Of a DNA stretch of 52,358 nt, positions 26,032-34,678 are shown piece after piece. The notes beneath the pieces were generated by a model. That model saw only the letters and a list, made by a program, of their open reading frames with translations, did not search any database and was not told the DNA's origin. The stretch's first letter is position 1; the number at the start of each line of letters is the position of its first letter. Source of the DNA: RGIG6353 sp964558655 (GTDB taxonomy: Bacteria; Bacillota; Clostridia; Oscillospirales; SIG627). The stretch spans positions 1 to 52,358 of the forward strand of contig CAZLEX010000010.1 in the NCBI GenBank assembly GCA_964558655.1, given 5' to 3'. The position numbers and the translations under genes were made by a program.

Positions 26032-27386
26032 ACGGACTTAATCGGAATTACATCTGCTCCCTGTAAACTGATTTTTTCCAATTTTTTTGCACTGCGGTAC
26101 GGTACGAGGATTTTTTTAAATCCAAGCCGTGCCGCTTCTTTTACGCGTGACTCAATAAAACTTACGGAACGCACTTCTCCCGACAGTCCCACTTCTCCTA
26201 TCGCAACCAAATCATCGGCAATTTCAATATCGCGGTAAGCGGATATAAGTGCCAAAACAATTCCCAAATCGGAAGATGGTTCATCGAGTCTGAGCCCACC
26301 TGTAACATTAAGATAAACATCATATGAAGAAAATAGTATCCCAAGCCTTTTTTCGATAACCGCAATAAGTATTGACAGACGGTTATAATCTACGCCGGTA
26401 GTCATTCTTTTAGGTGCGGGAAATACGGTTTTAGAAACGAGAGTTTGAACCTCGGCAAGTATAGAACGAGTCCCTTCGAGAATACAAACCGTACAGTTTC
26501 CCGAAACATTTTTGGGTTTTTCGGAGAGAAGTGCTCTGCTTGGATCCGAAACTTCCTCAAGTCCGTTATCGCTCATTTCAAATACCCCGATTTCGTTTGT
26601 GGAACCAAATCGGTTTTTTGCAGCCCGTATAAGTCGATAAGACTGCGTACGCTCACCTTCAAACGAAAGGACCACATCGACCATATGTTCAAGTACTTTC
26701 GGGCCGGCAATGGCACCGTCTTTATTCACATGTCCCACTATGACCGTTGCCATATTTGATTTTTTTGTCGCATCTATTATAGCCATAGCAGTATTTTTTA
26801 CCTGCGTAACACTTCCCGCTATAGACGGAATTTCAGGAGAAAACATTGTCTGAATGGAATCGATGATAAGTAAATCAGGCTTTATATTTTCAGCCTCTGC
26901 CAAAATCAAATCAATGTTGGTCTCACAAAGCAAAAAAACATTATCATTATTTACTCCGAGACGATCCGCTCTCATTTTTATCTGAAGTGCAGACTCTTCC
27001 CCCGAAACATACAATATGCGATAATCTTCCATCTGCTCGCAAATTTGCAATAATATTGTGCTTTTTCCGATTCCGGGCTCTCCCGAAAGAAAAATTACAG
27101 AACTTTTAACAATTCCTCCGCCTACTGCCCTGTCGAATTCGGAAATTCCCGTTTTGTATCTGAAAACGGTATTACTGTCAGAATTTATATTTTTTATAGG
27201 CACGGAAATAGATTCGCTTATTTTTAATTTTTTATGCTGAAAGGAATTATAGCTGTTTTCCGGAGTGGAAACTTTTTCTTCTATTGTATTCCAAGCTCCA
27301 CATTCATAACATTTCCCTTGCCATTTTGAATATTCAAAACCGCAATTTGAACATTCATAAACAATTTTAGGAGTATTTTTCGCCAT
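25998..27386 (-). CDS. radA: DNA repair protein RadA/Sms
   Basis: 462 residues, full length. N-terminal C4 zinc finger (Cys12, Cys15, Cys26, Cys29), a RecA-like ATPase core with Walker A GEPGIGKST (102-110), the RadA-specific KNRFG motif (AAKNRFGSTNEIG), and a Lon-protease-like C-terminal domain (FPAPKRMTTGVDYNRLS, VAIGEVGLSGEVR). RadA is a DnaB-like branch-migration helicase in recombinational repair. ATG at 27386 with GAGGA upstream. It follows cwlD by 22 bases and converges on the glycogen operon with a 34-base 3' overlap. Confidence 0.97.
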   Translation of the reverse strand: MAKNTPKIVYECSNCGFEYSKWQGKCYECGAWNTIEEKVSTPENSYNSFQHKKLKISESISVPIKNINSDSNTVFRYKTGISEFDRAVGGGIVKSSVIFLSGEPGIGKSTILLQICEQMEDYRILYVSGEESALQIKMRADRLGVNNDNVFLLCETNIDLILAEAENIKPDLLIIDSIQTMFSPEIPSIAGSVTQVKNTAMAIIDATKKSNMATVIVGHVNKDGAIAGPKVLEHMVDVVLSFEGERTQSYRLIRAAKNRFGSTNEIGVFEMSDNGLEEVSDPSRALLSEKPKNVSGNCTVCILEGTRSILAEVQTLVSKTVFPAPKRMTTGVDYNRLSILIAVIEKRLGILFSSYDVYLNVTGGLRLDEPSSDLGIVLALISAYRDIEIADDLVAIGEVGLSGEVRSVSFIESRVKEAARLGFKKILVPYRSAKKLEKISLQGADVIPIKSVYDLGKMFSKS

Positions 27387-27408
27387 TTTTCTTCCTCTTT
27401 CGCCAATT

Positions 27409-28146
27409 TTATATTATCGTTTGAATAATCGAAGCTGAAATGACAAAAGCCAGCTCCGTTAAATATGTGTCATCGCAAAGCATAGCCAATTCTTCCGGGT
27501 TTGACATAAATCCACATTCTATAAGAATTGCCGGACAGTTTAATCTGTCTAAAACATAAATTGAGCTTCCGGATTTTTTTATTTCTCTGTTATTTTCGCT
27601 TTGAAGAGTTTTTTTGACATTACTCTGAATGTGTTCCGCCAGAACTTCCGACATAGAATTATTCGGCGAGTAAAAAACCTGCAATCCGTGATACTTGGAT
27701 ATTGGGAATTTGTTCATATGAATACTGACAAAAACTGCATCTTCATAAGAACCGGCAATTTTTACACGGTTTATAAGATCGGATTTTTTCTTCCCGTTTG
27801 TTCCTTCCGTCGAGAGAAGTGTATCGGTGCGGCGTGTCATAACACAGTCAACATCATGTAAAGATAAATACTTCATAATTTCGTTCGCAAGCTTAAGATT
27901 CAAATCTTTTTCAAGTATTCCGTCAACTTCGGCACCCCCGTCAATTCCGCCGTGTCCTGCATCTATAATTATTACCTTCCGTTTTTCAAAATTTGAATAA
28001 ACGGGAAAACTTTCCTTGCTGCAACTGTCATCGCAATGAGTTGAAAAAAAGCACATCAACAGACCTAAAAGAACAAATAAAACCGATATAAATATAATTT
28101 TTATTAAAAAAGCTCTTGCTCTTTTTTCATATATAATCCCTTTCAA
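27409..28146 (-). CDS. cwlD: N-acetylmuramoyl-L-alanine amidase, CwlD-like
   Basis: 245 residues. A short cytoplasmic stretch and one membrane anchor (~13-34) precede an amidase_3 domain with zinc ligands His65 (DAGHGG), Glu79 (ILEKDLN) and His143 (SIHMN), and catalytic Glu210 (IECGFMSNPEEL). These enzymes cut the amide bond between muramic acid and the stem peptide. Size and anchor resemble CwlD, which prepares muramic-delta-lactam in spore cortex, so the organism may sporulate, but no other spore gene is seen here. The start is TTG at 28146 with GAGGTG just upstream. radA follows directly, so both probably share a transcript. Confidence 0.8.
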   Translation of the reverse strand: MKGIIYEKRARAFLIKIIFISVLFVLLGLLMCFFSTHCDDSCSKESFPVYSNFEKRKVIIIDAGHGGIDGGAEVDGILEKDLNLKLANEIMKYLSLHDVDCVMTRRTDTLLSTEGTNGKKKSDLINRVKIAGSYEDAVFVSIHMNKFPISKYHGLQVFYSPNNSMSEVLAEHIQSNVKKTLQSENNREIKKSGSSIYVLDRLNCPAILIECGFMSNPEELAMLCDDTYLTELAFVISASIIQTII

Positions 28147-28187
28147 AAAATCACCTCATGGAATTATATGTGAAAAAAACTGCCTTA

Positions 28188-28781
28188 TTAATAGTTATTT
28201 TTTATTTTTTCTTTTTCCTCATCGTATTTAATGCCGATTAAAGTTCTCAAGCGGAATGATTTATAACCGAGTGCATATGCCAAAGTCCCAACAATCAATG
28301 CCGGAATCAGTGACAACAAGTACCAGTATGCCGGAATTGAAGAAACATTATCTTTCAGCGTATCAAAAAATCCGGTATACATACACTGGACAAAGAGACT
28401 GTTAAAAAAGTAAAAAATCTGATACAGTGTATCGACGGTTCTTTCGGCAAACTCGGCATCGCTTTTAAAAATCGAGAAAATACACGCCGCCACATTTGTT
28501 ACAATTGCCGGCAATGTTCCGGCGATTATAACAAAAGCTCCAGAAAACGCACTTATCTCTTTGCGATAATAACTGTTTGCATCTTTTGCACCTGCATGCC
28601 ACATAAAACTGTATATAAGCCCCAAATAAAAAAATATGGATAGAATACTGCCTGCAAGTTCAAATTTTCCGTCGGCAAACGACTTACATATAAGTAAAAG
28701 CATTAAGGAATATACGGCAGATACTGTATGATTCAAAATTAATTTTACTATCGTGTTTGCGTTATACTTTATTATTTTCAT
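28188..28781 (-). CDS. unrecognised multi-pass membrane protein
   Basis: 197 residues with four or five hydrophobic helices (about 14-32, 41-62, 78-102, 118-135 and 148-170) and a charged C-terminal tail. I recognise no family or catalytic motif; integral membrane location is the only safe statement. ATG at 28781 with AAAGG seven bases upstream. It lies after the terminator at 28808-28833 and 41 bases before cwlD, so it may head the cwlD-radA unit. A transporter-like or accessory membrane role cannot be distinguished. Confidence 0.6.
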   Translation of the reverse strand: MKIIKYNANTIVKLILNHTVSAVYSLMLLLICKSFADGKFELAGSILSIFFYLGLIYSFMWHAGAKDANSYYRKEISAFSGAFVIIAGTLPAIVTNVAACIFSIFKSDAEFAERTVDTLYQIFYFFNSLFVQCMYTGFFDTLKDNVSSIPAYWYLLSLIPALIVGTLAYALGYKSFRLRTLIGIKYDEEKEKIKNNY

Positions 28782-28807
28782 ATAAAAGCCTTTCTCCTGA
28801 TTTTAAA

Positions 28808-28833
28808 AAAAGAGGCTGAAATCAGCCTCTTTT
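28808..28833 (-). terminator. intrinsic terminator
   Basis: AAAAGAGGCTG/CAGCCTCTTTT stem with a four-base loop and a T run on the minus strand, placed three bases after the stop of the CD1247-like gene. It closes the efp operon. Confidence 0.9.
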
Positions 28834-28835
28834 TG

Positions 28836-29285
28836 TCAATTATCTGTTGTTGCTGAAAACTCTTCGAAGCAAGCCGGACATATAATTTTTGAAGGGTCTA
28901 TGGTTTCGTCCAAATAGACCTTTTCATTACACGACGGACAGGTTGTCTCAAGAAAGTCATATTCATCGCAATCACATTTGTCATCACAGCAAAGATCACA
29001 CTCGTCTTCGCAAGTACAGCATCCGTCTTCATCAAGGAAATCGCAATCGGAGCAATCATCGGCACAGTCCCAAACATACTCTTCAAGCTCGCCGAGATCT
29101 TCGTCAATCTCTTCGATATATTCCTTAAGCACTTCGTTTTCGTCCCGAAGATTCGAAATTTCATCTGCCATATCCGAAACAAGCTCCGAAAGCAAAGAAA
29201 TAACTTTACCCTCATTAGTATTTGTATCAAGTTTCATTCCGTCTATTACACCGTTGATATAAGTAGCTTTTTCTTTCAATGTCAT
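28836..29285 (-). CDS. CD1247-like protein with Cys/Asp-rich segment and zinc ribbon
   Basis: 149 residues from the ATG at 29285, preferred over an earlier in-frame start because AAGGA precedes it and MTLKEKATYINGVIDGM is the usual beginning of the CD1247 N-terminal domain in Clostridia. Residues 1-75 are helical and acidic (coiled-coil-like, EYIEEIDEDLGELEEY). Residues ~78-112 form an unusual stretch crowded with Cys and Asp (CADDCSDC, GCCTCEDEC, CCDDKCDC). The end is a CPSC-x(n)-CPAC zinc ribbon. Function is unknown; metal binding is inferred from the cysteines. It is co-transcribed with efp 28 bases upstream and followed by a strong terminator. Confidence 0.75.
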   Translation of the reverse strand: MTLKEKATYINGVIDGMKLDTNTNEGKVISLLSELVSDMADEISNLRDENEVLKEYIEEIDEDLGELEEYVWDCADDCSDCDFLDEDGCCTCEDECDLCCDDKCDCDEYDFLETTCPSCNEKVYLDETIDPSKIICPACFEEFSATTDN

Positions 29286-29313
29286 GATGTTCAATCCTTT
29301 CTCAGAACAAAAA

Positions 29314-29874
29314 TTAGACTCTTTCAAGATATTCGCCGGTACGGGTATCTATCTTTATAACATCGCCGATATCAACAAAAAGCGGAACTTTTATTTCGGC
29401 TCCTGTTTCAAGAGTTGCGGGCTTTGATGCACCTGTCGCCGTATCGCCTTTAAATCCGGGTTCGGTTTCTGTTACCGTAAGCTCAACAAACATCGGTGCT
29501 TCAACCGAAAATACATTTCCCTTATAAGAAGCAACCTTAACCATATCGTTTTCTTTAACAAACTTAAACGCATCGGAAAGTATATCCTTATTAAGAGGAA
29601 GTTGGTCGTATGTTTCCATATCCATGAAATAATACAATTCACCGTCAGAATAAAGGTACTGCATTTCCTTTCTTTCGACATACGCAGGCGTATATTTGTC
29701 GGAAGGATTAAAAGTCTTTTCAACAACCGCACCCGTTATAACATTTCTGAGTTTTGTACGAACGAATGCCGCACCTTTACCGGGCTTAACATGCTGAAAT
29801 TCTATAACCTGCATTACGCTTCCATCCATTTCAAATGTTACGCCGTTTCTGAAATCTCCAGCAACTACTGCCAT
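29314..29874 (-). CDS. efp: translation elongation factor P
   Basis: 186 residues from the ATG at 29874, chosen for GGAGG seven bases upstream and because EF-P begins MxVVAGDFRNG. Binds stalled ribosomes and restores peptide bonding at proline runs. Three beta-barrel domains; the tip loop HVKPGKGAAFVR places the lysine that is modified in many bacteria at position 33. C-terminal signature GDTATGASKPATLETG and a closing IKIDTRTGEYLERV. Proline-rich repeats in the CBM9-like protein of this window would be a natural client. It has its own promoter at 29919-29947. Confidence 0.97.
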   Translation of the reverse strand: MAVVAGDFRNGVTFEMDGSVMQVIEFQHVKPGKGAAFVRTKLRNVITGAVVEKTFNPSDKYTPAYVERKEMQYLYSDGELYYFMDMETYDQLPLNKDILSDAFKFVKENDMVKVASYKGNVFSVEAPMFVELTVTETEPGFKGDTATGASKPATLETGAEIKVPLFVDIGDVIKIDTRTGEYLERV

Positions 29875-29918
29875 AATATTTCCTCCAATCAAATTCATTA
29901 ATTAACTTTTTTCACTCT

Positions 29919-29947
29919 ATTGTATACTATTTTTTAAAATTTTGCAA
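29919..29947 (-). promoter_or_regulatory. promoter of efp
   Basis: Minus strand: TTGCAA (29947-29942), a 17-base spacer, TACAAT (29924-29919), with A/T-rich surroundings and a start about 40 bases before the efp ATG. Confidence 0.55.
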
Positions 29948-29982
29948 TAGTTTTTAAAAAAAACACTTATTTTATTTTGTTT

Positions 29983-31059
29983 TTATTTAATTTCTATCAA
30001 ATTTTTCGGAGATTCGGTGAGATTTGTATATCCATTTTCGTCAACAACGACTATATCTTCTATCCTGACTCCGAACTTTCCTTCCAAATATATTCCGGGT
30101 TCAACACTTAAAACCGAATTTTTGGGAATTGATTTGCTGTAATTCGGAGAAAAACTGCCGTTTTCGTGAACATCTATACCGAGCCCGTGACCTGTTGAGT
30201 GACCGAAACAGCCTTCATATCCGTTTTTATATATATAATCTCTTGCAGCTTTATCAACGGCAGAACCCGCTACACCCGCTTTAATTTTTGCAAGGGCCGC
30301 TTTTTGTGCCTCCAAGACGGTTTCATAAACTTTTTTCATTTCCTCACTTGCATTACCGAGCACAACTGTCCTTGTCATATCGGAACAATACCCGTTGTAT
30401 TTTGCACCGAAATCCATAGTGATGAACGAATCGGCAGACAACGGCATATCCGACGGTACGCCGTGCGGTAAAGAAGAATTTTTCCCGGATACGCATATGG
30501 TATCAAATGCAATTCCCGAAGCACCATTTGAACGCATAAACATCTCAAGCTTCAACGCAACCGATTTTTCAGTTTCCCTTTTTGAAATATAATTTAAAAT
30601 ATATTCAAAAGCTCTGTCCGTAATTTTTTGTGCCGATTTTATAAATAAAATTTCATCTTTGCTTTTCACAAGACGATGTTCCGAAATTATTCCACCCAAA
30701 TTATGAAATTTTATCTCCGAAAAAATCTGCTTCCATCGGTTATATTCGAAAACCGTCATTTTTAAGTCTTCTATCCAAAGGTTGAGCAATGAATGTTTTT
30801 TTAATAAAACTTTTATTGCATCGGAAAATTTCCCGTTTGCCAATACAACTTCTATTTCGCAACTTACAGCTTTTTTCGCCATTTCGTAATAACGAAAATC
30901 AACAATCAAATATGTCGCCTCATCTGTAATAAGCACAATCCCGTCCGATGAAAAAAACCTTGTAAAATAAAATCTGTTGGACTCCGATGTTATAAGAACG
31001 GCATTTGATCTATCGTTTTCACTGTAAAACTTTCTTCGAAAATTTTCAATACTTGTCAT
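29983..31059 (-). CDS. M24 family Xaa-Pro aminopeptidase-like metallopeptidase
   Basis: 358 residues. An N-terminal creatinase-like domain (~1-125) is followed by a pita-bread M24 domain with the five expected metal ligands: Asp in MDFGAKYNG, Asp in YCSDMTRT, His in GHSTGHGLGIDVHE, Glu in SVEPGIYL and Glu in RIEDIVV. Such enzymes remove an N-terminal residue next to proline in the cytoplasm. Length fits PepQ/YpdF-type aminopeptidases. The ATG at 31059 lies 14 bases inside the upstream gene, with AAAGGA before it, so translation is coupled. Its position just upstream of efp is common in Bacillota. Confidence 0.92.
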   Translation of the reverse strand: MTSIENFRRKFYSENDRSNAVLITSESNRFYFTRFFSSDGIVLITDEATYLIVDFRYYEMAKKAVSCEIEVVLANGKFSDAIKVLLKKHSLLNLWIEDLKMTVFEYNRWKQIFSEIKFHNLGGIISEHRLVKSKDEILFIKSAQKITDRAFEYILNYISKRETEKSVALKLEMFMRSNGASGIAFDTICVSGKNSSLPHGVPSDMPLSADSFITMDFGAKYNGYCSDMTRTVVLGNASEEMKKVYETVLEAQKAALAKIKAGVAGSAVDKAARDYIYKNGYEGCFGHSTGHGLGIDVHENGSFSPNYSKSIPKNSVLSVEPGIYLEGKFGVRIEDIVVVDENGYTNLTESPKNLIEIK

Positions 31060-31921
31060 TTGACAGTCCTTTCATATATTGCAGTTTCATAAAAAACGAA
31101 TCAACATCCTGAGTGCCTGCCGATTCGCAAATAACCGTAGGAGAAACTCCGAGTTTTGCTATCGTATCGGAAAACATTACGGGATCCGGACCGAATGAGG
31201 AATTTTCAAATGTGAGATGTCTCACTTCGCCTCCGTTGGAATACTCAATGCAGGAAAAATGGCAGTGTAAATTTTCGCAAACATCTGCACCGAGCCTTTG
31301 AGAAATTTTTTCAAAGCACTGTTTTACTTTATCCGATGTTGTCATATCTTCACCGTGACTTCTCGCATACAAATGTCCGAAATCAATTACAGGAACAAGC
31401 CTGCTGTCCATTGAGCACAAATCGATAACTTCATCCAATGTTCCAAGCTGGTTGACCTTACCCATAGTTTCAATTCCGATTTTTATGTCTTCGAATCCGT
31501 TATCAAACGCAGCCTGAAGAGTTTTATACAAAGTGTCGCGGGCATAAGATAAAGCAGTTGTTCTGTCAATCTTAGACGCACTTCCGGAATGTACGACGAT
31601 AACAGAAGCTCCGAGTGCTTTGGCGGCTTCAAGGCTTTTAAGTATATAATTAACACTGTTTAAGCGTTTTTCCGGTTCCACACTTGAAAGGGAAATAAAA
31701 TAAGGTGCATGAAGGGATAGCGAAATATCATTTTCAACTGCTTTCAGACCGATTGAAGCAAAAGTTTCAAGCGAAGCATTTACTCCTTTACCACACTCGT
31801 ATTCATATGCGTCAAGCCCCATATTTTTTACCCATCCGGGTGCATCTATACTCGATTTATGACCGTGTGAAGCAAACAATGCCGAATTGCCTCCCGGTCC
31901 GAATTTAGCGTTTCTTTTCAT
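31046..31921 (-). CDS. endonuclease IV-like TIM-barrel protein
   Basis: 291 residues. Begins KFGPGGNSALFASHG and carries the zinc-ligand pattern of the AP endonuclease 2 family: SLHAPYF, VVHSGS, IETMG, VIDFGHLYARSHG, HCHFS and CESAG. Endonuclease IV cuts DNA 5' of abasic sites; relatives are sugar isomerases, so the activity is likely but not certain. It overlaps yqeG by 17 bases upstream and the M24 peptidase by 14 bases downstream. The yqeG to M24 trio therefore looks like one coupled unit with no obvious shared pathway. Confidence 0.82.
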   Translation of the reverse strand: MKRNAKFGPGGNSALFASHGHKSSIDAPGWVKNMGLDAYEYECGKGVNASLETFASIGLKAVENDISLSLHAPYFISLSSVEPEKRLNSVNYILKSLEAAKALGASVIVVHSGSASKIDRTTALSYARDTLYKTLQAAFDNGFEDIKIGIETMGKVNQLGTLDEVIDLCSMDSRLVPVIDFGHLYARSHGEDMTTSDKVKQCFEKISQRLGADVCENLHCHFSCIEYSNGGEVRHLTFENSSFGPDPVMFSDTIAKLGVSPTVICESAGTQDVDSFFMKLQYMKGLSNDKY

Positions 31922-32426
31922 ATTTTCCGTAACCGTTCTTTTTTATTTTATTAAAAAAAGGTTTCTCCAACAATCTTTTAAATTTGATAAATGTACTTTC
32001 GTTTTCCGATAATCTGTCCACAAGTACCGAACGAATACTTGCACGCCCTCCTGCCCAAATATCCGTAAAAAGCTGATCTCCGATTATAATCGCACAATTT
32101 TTATCAATTCCCATTTTTTCTATTGCGGCAAAAATATTATCGGTTTTAGGCTTAAGCGATTCAAAATAATAATCCGTATCAAGCATATTGCAAAACTTTT
32201 CAACGCGTTCGCGGTGATTATTGGAAATAACGGCGGTTTTAATTCCCAAATGTTTCAGCCGAATAAATAAGTCAACCGTATTCTTTCCGGGAATTTCGGT
32301 GGCATACGGTTCAAGCGTGTTGTCGATATCGAAAAGTATCCCGTAAATTCCGTTTTTTTGCCAAAAATCATCGGGAATATCAAAAACACTGTGAAAATAG
32401 AATGTTGGTTTCAAAAAATTAAACAT
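31905..32426 (-). CDS. YqeG family HAD-type phosphatase
   Basis: 173 residues, the normal size for YqeG. HAD motif I FDIDNTLEPY, motif II VISNN, and the motif III/IV region KPKTDN and GDQLFTDIWAGGRA are all present. The family hydrolyses phosphate esters. A phosphatidylglycerol-phosphate phosphatase role is known for eukaryotic relatives; the bacterial substrate is unsettled. ATG at 32426 with CGGAG upstream, 11 bases after the hemolysin III-like gene. The C-terminus is strongly basic, suggesting contact with membrane or nucleic acid. Confidence 0.9.
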   Translation of the reverse strand: MFNFLKPTFYFHSVFDIPDDFWQKNGIYGILFDIDNTLEPYATEIPGKNTVDLFIRLKHLGIKTAVISNNHRERVEKFCNMLDTDYYFESLKPKTDNIFAAIEKMGIDKNCAIIIGDQLFTDIWAGGRASIRSVLVDRLSENESTFIKFKRLLEKPFFNKIKKNGYGKYEKKR

Positions 32427-32437
32427 ATTTTCTCCGT

Positions 32438-33130
32438 TTACATGATAGGATTTTCACAAGGTAATATATAAAGTAAAATTGTAAAGAAATGTGCTATACT
32501 CCCGCCTAAGACAAAAAGATGAAAAACAGAATGGAAATACCGGTGTTTAGATCCCATCAAATACAATACGGCACCGACAGTGTATAAAACTCCTCCGAGA
32601 GTCAGAAAAACAGTACCGCCCGTTCCGATGGCTTGAGCAACATCTTTAATGAATATTATTATGCACCAGCCCATTCCCAAATAACAAATCATGGACAGAA
32701 GATTAAACTTTTTCCAGTCTATCGCCGTAAAAACACAACCGATAACAGTTATTCCCCACACTATTCCGAACAAAGTCCAACCGTACGCCGATTTAATATC
32801 ATGCAGTGTTACAAGAGTAATCGGCGTATATGTACCGGCAATCAAAAAAAATATGGTACAGTGATCTATTACTTGCAAAACTTTTTTTGCGAATACATGA
32901 GTGATACCGTGATACACCGCAGAAGCCGTGTACAGCAATATCATTGTTGAACCGTAAATCGCAGCACTGACAACGGATCTTGCATTTCCCCTGAGTGCAG
33001 CAATTACCACGCACAGAACCAAAGCCGCAATTCCGAATACGGCACCTACTCCGTGAGATACAGAATTAAATATTTCTTCACCCTTTGTATAATCGGGAAG
33101 ATTTCTGTCTTTTAATTTTGTCCTTTTCAT
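32438..33130 (-). CDS. hemolysin III/AdipoR-like membrane protein
   Basis: 230 residues from the ATG at 33130 (GGAGG five bases upstream; a further upstream TTG lies inside the terminator stem and is rejected). Seven membrane helices with the family marks FNSVSHGVGAVFG, SAVYHG, DHCTIFFLIAGTYTP and a late HRYFHSVFHLFV, supplying the conserved His residues. Family members are integral membrane proteins, some with hydrolase-like metal sites; the haemolysin name is historical. It starts immediately after the liv operon terminator. Confidence 0.9.
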   Translation of the reverse strand: MKRTKLKDRNLPDYTKGEEIFNSVSHGVGAVFGIAALVLCVVIAALRGNARSVVSAAIYGSTMILLYTASAVYHGITHVFAKKVLQVIDHCTIFFLIAGTYTPITLVTLHDIKSAYGWTLFGIVWGITVIGCVFTAIDWKKFNLLSMICYLGMGWCIIIFIKDVAQAIGTGGTVFLTLGGVLYTVGAVLYLMGSKHRYFHSVFHLFVLGGSIAHFFTILLYILPCENPIM

Positions 33131-33142
33131 AGTTTCCTCCGT

Positions 33143-33170
33143 AAAAAACGGCAACCCTTAAGGTTGCCGT
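33143..33170 (-). terminator. terminator of the liv operon
   Basis: ACGGCAACC/GGTTGCCGT stem with a five-base loop followed by six Ts on the minus strand, nine bases after the livF stop. Confidence 0.9.
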
Positions 33171-33178
33171 CAAGCCGA

Positions 33179-33889
33179 TTAACCTCCGAGATACGCCCTC
33201 TTAACCGAATCGCTTTCGGACAGCTCTTTACCCGTTCCGTTTAAAGTGATCTCTCCGTTTTCAAGAACATAAGCCCTGTCGGAAATTTCAAGTGCTTTTC
33301 CGGCGTTCTGTTCAACAAGCAAAATTGTCGTACCGTCGCGGTGAAGCTGTTTGATAATATCAAATACCAAATCGACCAAAAGCGGTGAAAGTCCCATTGA
33401 CGGTTCGTCCAGCATTAACAGCTTCGGACGGCTCATAATCGCTCTTCCCATTGCAAGCATTTGTTGCTCTCCGCCCGAAAGCGTCCCGGCAACCTGCGAT
33501 TTTCTTTCGGCAAGTCGGGGAAAAAGCTTATATACTTTGGCAATATCCTGCTTTACAGAAGACTTATCCGTATCGGTATATGCACCCATAAGTAAATTTT
33601 CATAAACGGTCAGTTCGGAAAAAACTCTTCTTCCCTCCGGAACCTGTGTCATTCCAAGCTTAACGATTTTGTGAGTCGGAAGAGAATTAATCAATTGACC
33701 GCCGTAAATTATTTCTCCGGATTTTGCCGGAACGAGTCCCATAACGCTTTGCATAGTGGTTGTTTTACCTGCACCGTTTGCACCGATAAGTGTTACGAGT
33801 TCACCTTCATTTACATGAAAAGATATGCCCTTGATAGCACGAATTACACCGTAAAATACCTCAAGATTCTTTAATTCCAGAAGTGCCAT
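33179..33889 (-). CDS. livF: branched-chain amino acid ABC transporter ATP-binding protein LivF
   Basis: 236 residues. ABC ATPase with Walker A GANGAGKTT, signature LSGGEQQMLA, Walker B LLMLDEPSMGLSP and an H-loop-like switch (here LLVEQNA). The closing KELSESDSVKRAYLGG is typical of LivF, which powers uptake of leucine, isoleucine and valine with LivG. GGAGG precedes the ATG at 33889. Last gene of the minus-strand order livJ-livH-livM-livG-livF. Confidence 0.95.
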   Translation of the reverse strand: MALLELKNLEVFYGVIRAIKGISFHVNEGELVTLIGANGAGKTTTMQSVMGLVPAKSGEIIYGGQLINSLPTHKIVKLGMTQVPEGRRVFSELTVYENLLMGAYTDTDKSSVKQDIAKVYKLFPRLAERKSQVAGTLSGGEQQMLAMGRAIMSRPKLLMLDEPSMGLSPLLVDLVFDIIKQLHRDGTTILLVEQNAGKALEISDRAYVLENGEITLNGTGKELSESDSVKRAYLGG

Positions 33890-33905
33890 TAATCTTCCTC
33901 CATTT

Positions 33906-34676
33906 TTAATTACCGATATAAGCTCTGATTACTTCGGGATCGTTAAGTGCTTGCTCTGCTGTTCCCTGTGCAAGCACCGTGCCGAAGTTCAAAACGGTTA
34001 TTTCATCGCACAAACCGGCAACAAACTTCAAATCATGTTCAATCAAAAGAATCGTTATATCGAATTTGTCGCGAATCAGGCGTACCGTTTTCATCAAATC
34101 TTCCGTTTCATGTGCATTCATGCCGGCGGCAGGTTCATCAAGAAGCAAAAGCTTCGGAGAAGTCGCAAGAGCACGTGCAATTTCCAATTTTCTCTGTTTG
34201 CCGTACGGCAAATTACAGGCAAGATTATTGCGTTCATCGAGCAAATCAAAAATGCCGAGAATTTCTTTTGCACGGTTTCTCATATTTTTTTCCGACTTAA
34301 AGTGATTCGGAAGACGAAACATAGCGTCAAACAGAGAAGATTTGAATTCGGGTGAATTGTGTAAACCTACCATGACATTGTGAATGACGCTCATATTGTT
34401 AAACAGACGAATATTCTGAAATGTTCTTGCTATACCGTTATGATTGATTTTTTCCTGACCGTATCCTTTAAGCTCTTTGCCGTCAAGATAAAATGTACCG
34501 CAGGTAGGTTTATATACGCCTGTGAGCAAATTGAATATTGTTGTCTTACCTGCACCGTTGGGACCGACAAGTCCGTAAATCTGTTTTTTGCGAATTTTTA
34601 AATTAACATCTTCAGCCGCTTTCAATCCGCCGAAAGAGATGCCGAGATTTCGGGTTTCAAGCATATAATCCGACAT
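33906..34676 (-). CDS. livG: branched-chain amino acid ABC transporter ATP-binding protein LivG
   Basis: 256 residues. Walker A GPNGAGKTT, the LivG-type insert IARTFQNIRLFNNMSV, signature YGKQRKLEIARAL, Walker B LLLLDEPAAGMN with the LivG hallmark AAGMNAHET, and H-loop EHDLKFV. Partners LivF as the second motor ATPase. Separated from livM by two bases, so the two are coupled. Confidence 0.95.
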   Translation of the reverse strand: MSDYMLETRNLGISFGGLKAAEDVNLKIRKKQIYGLVGPNGAGKTTIFNLLTGVYKPTCGTFYLDGKELKGYGQEKINHNGIARTFQNIRLFNNMSVIHNVMVGLHNSPEFKSSLFDAMFRLPNHFKSEKNMRNRAKEILGIFDLLDERNNLACNLPYGKQRKLEIARALATSPKLLLLDEPAAGMNAHETEDLMKTVRLIRDKFDITILLIEHDLKFVAGLCDEITVLNFGTVLAQGTAEQALNDPEVIRAYIGN

Positions 34677-34678
34677 AA

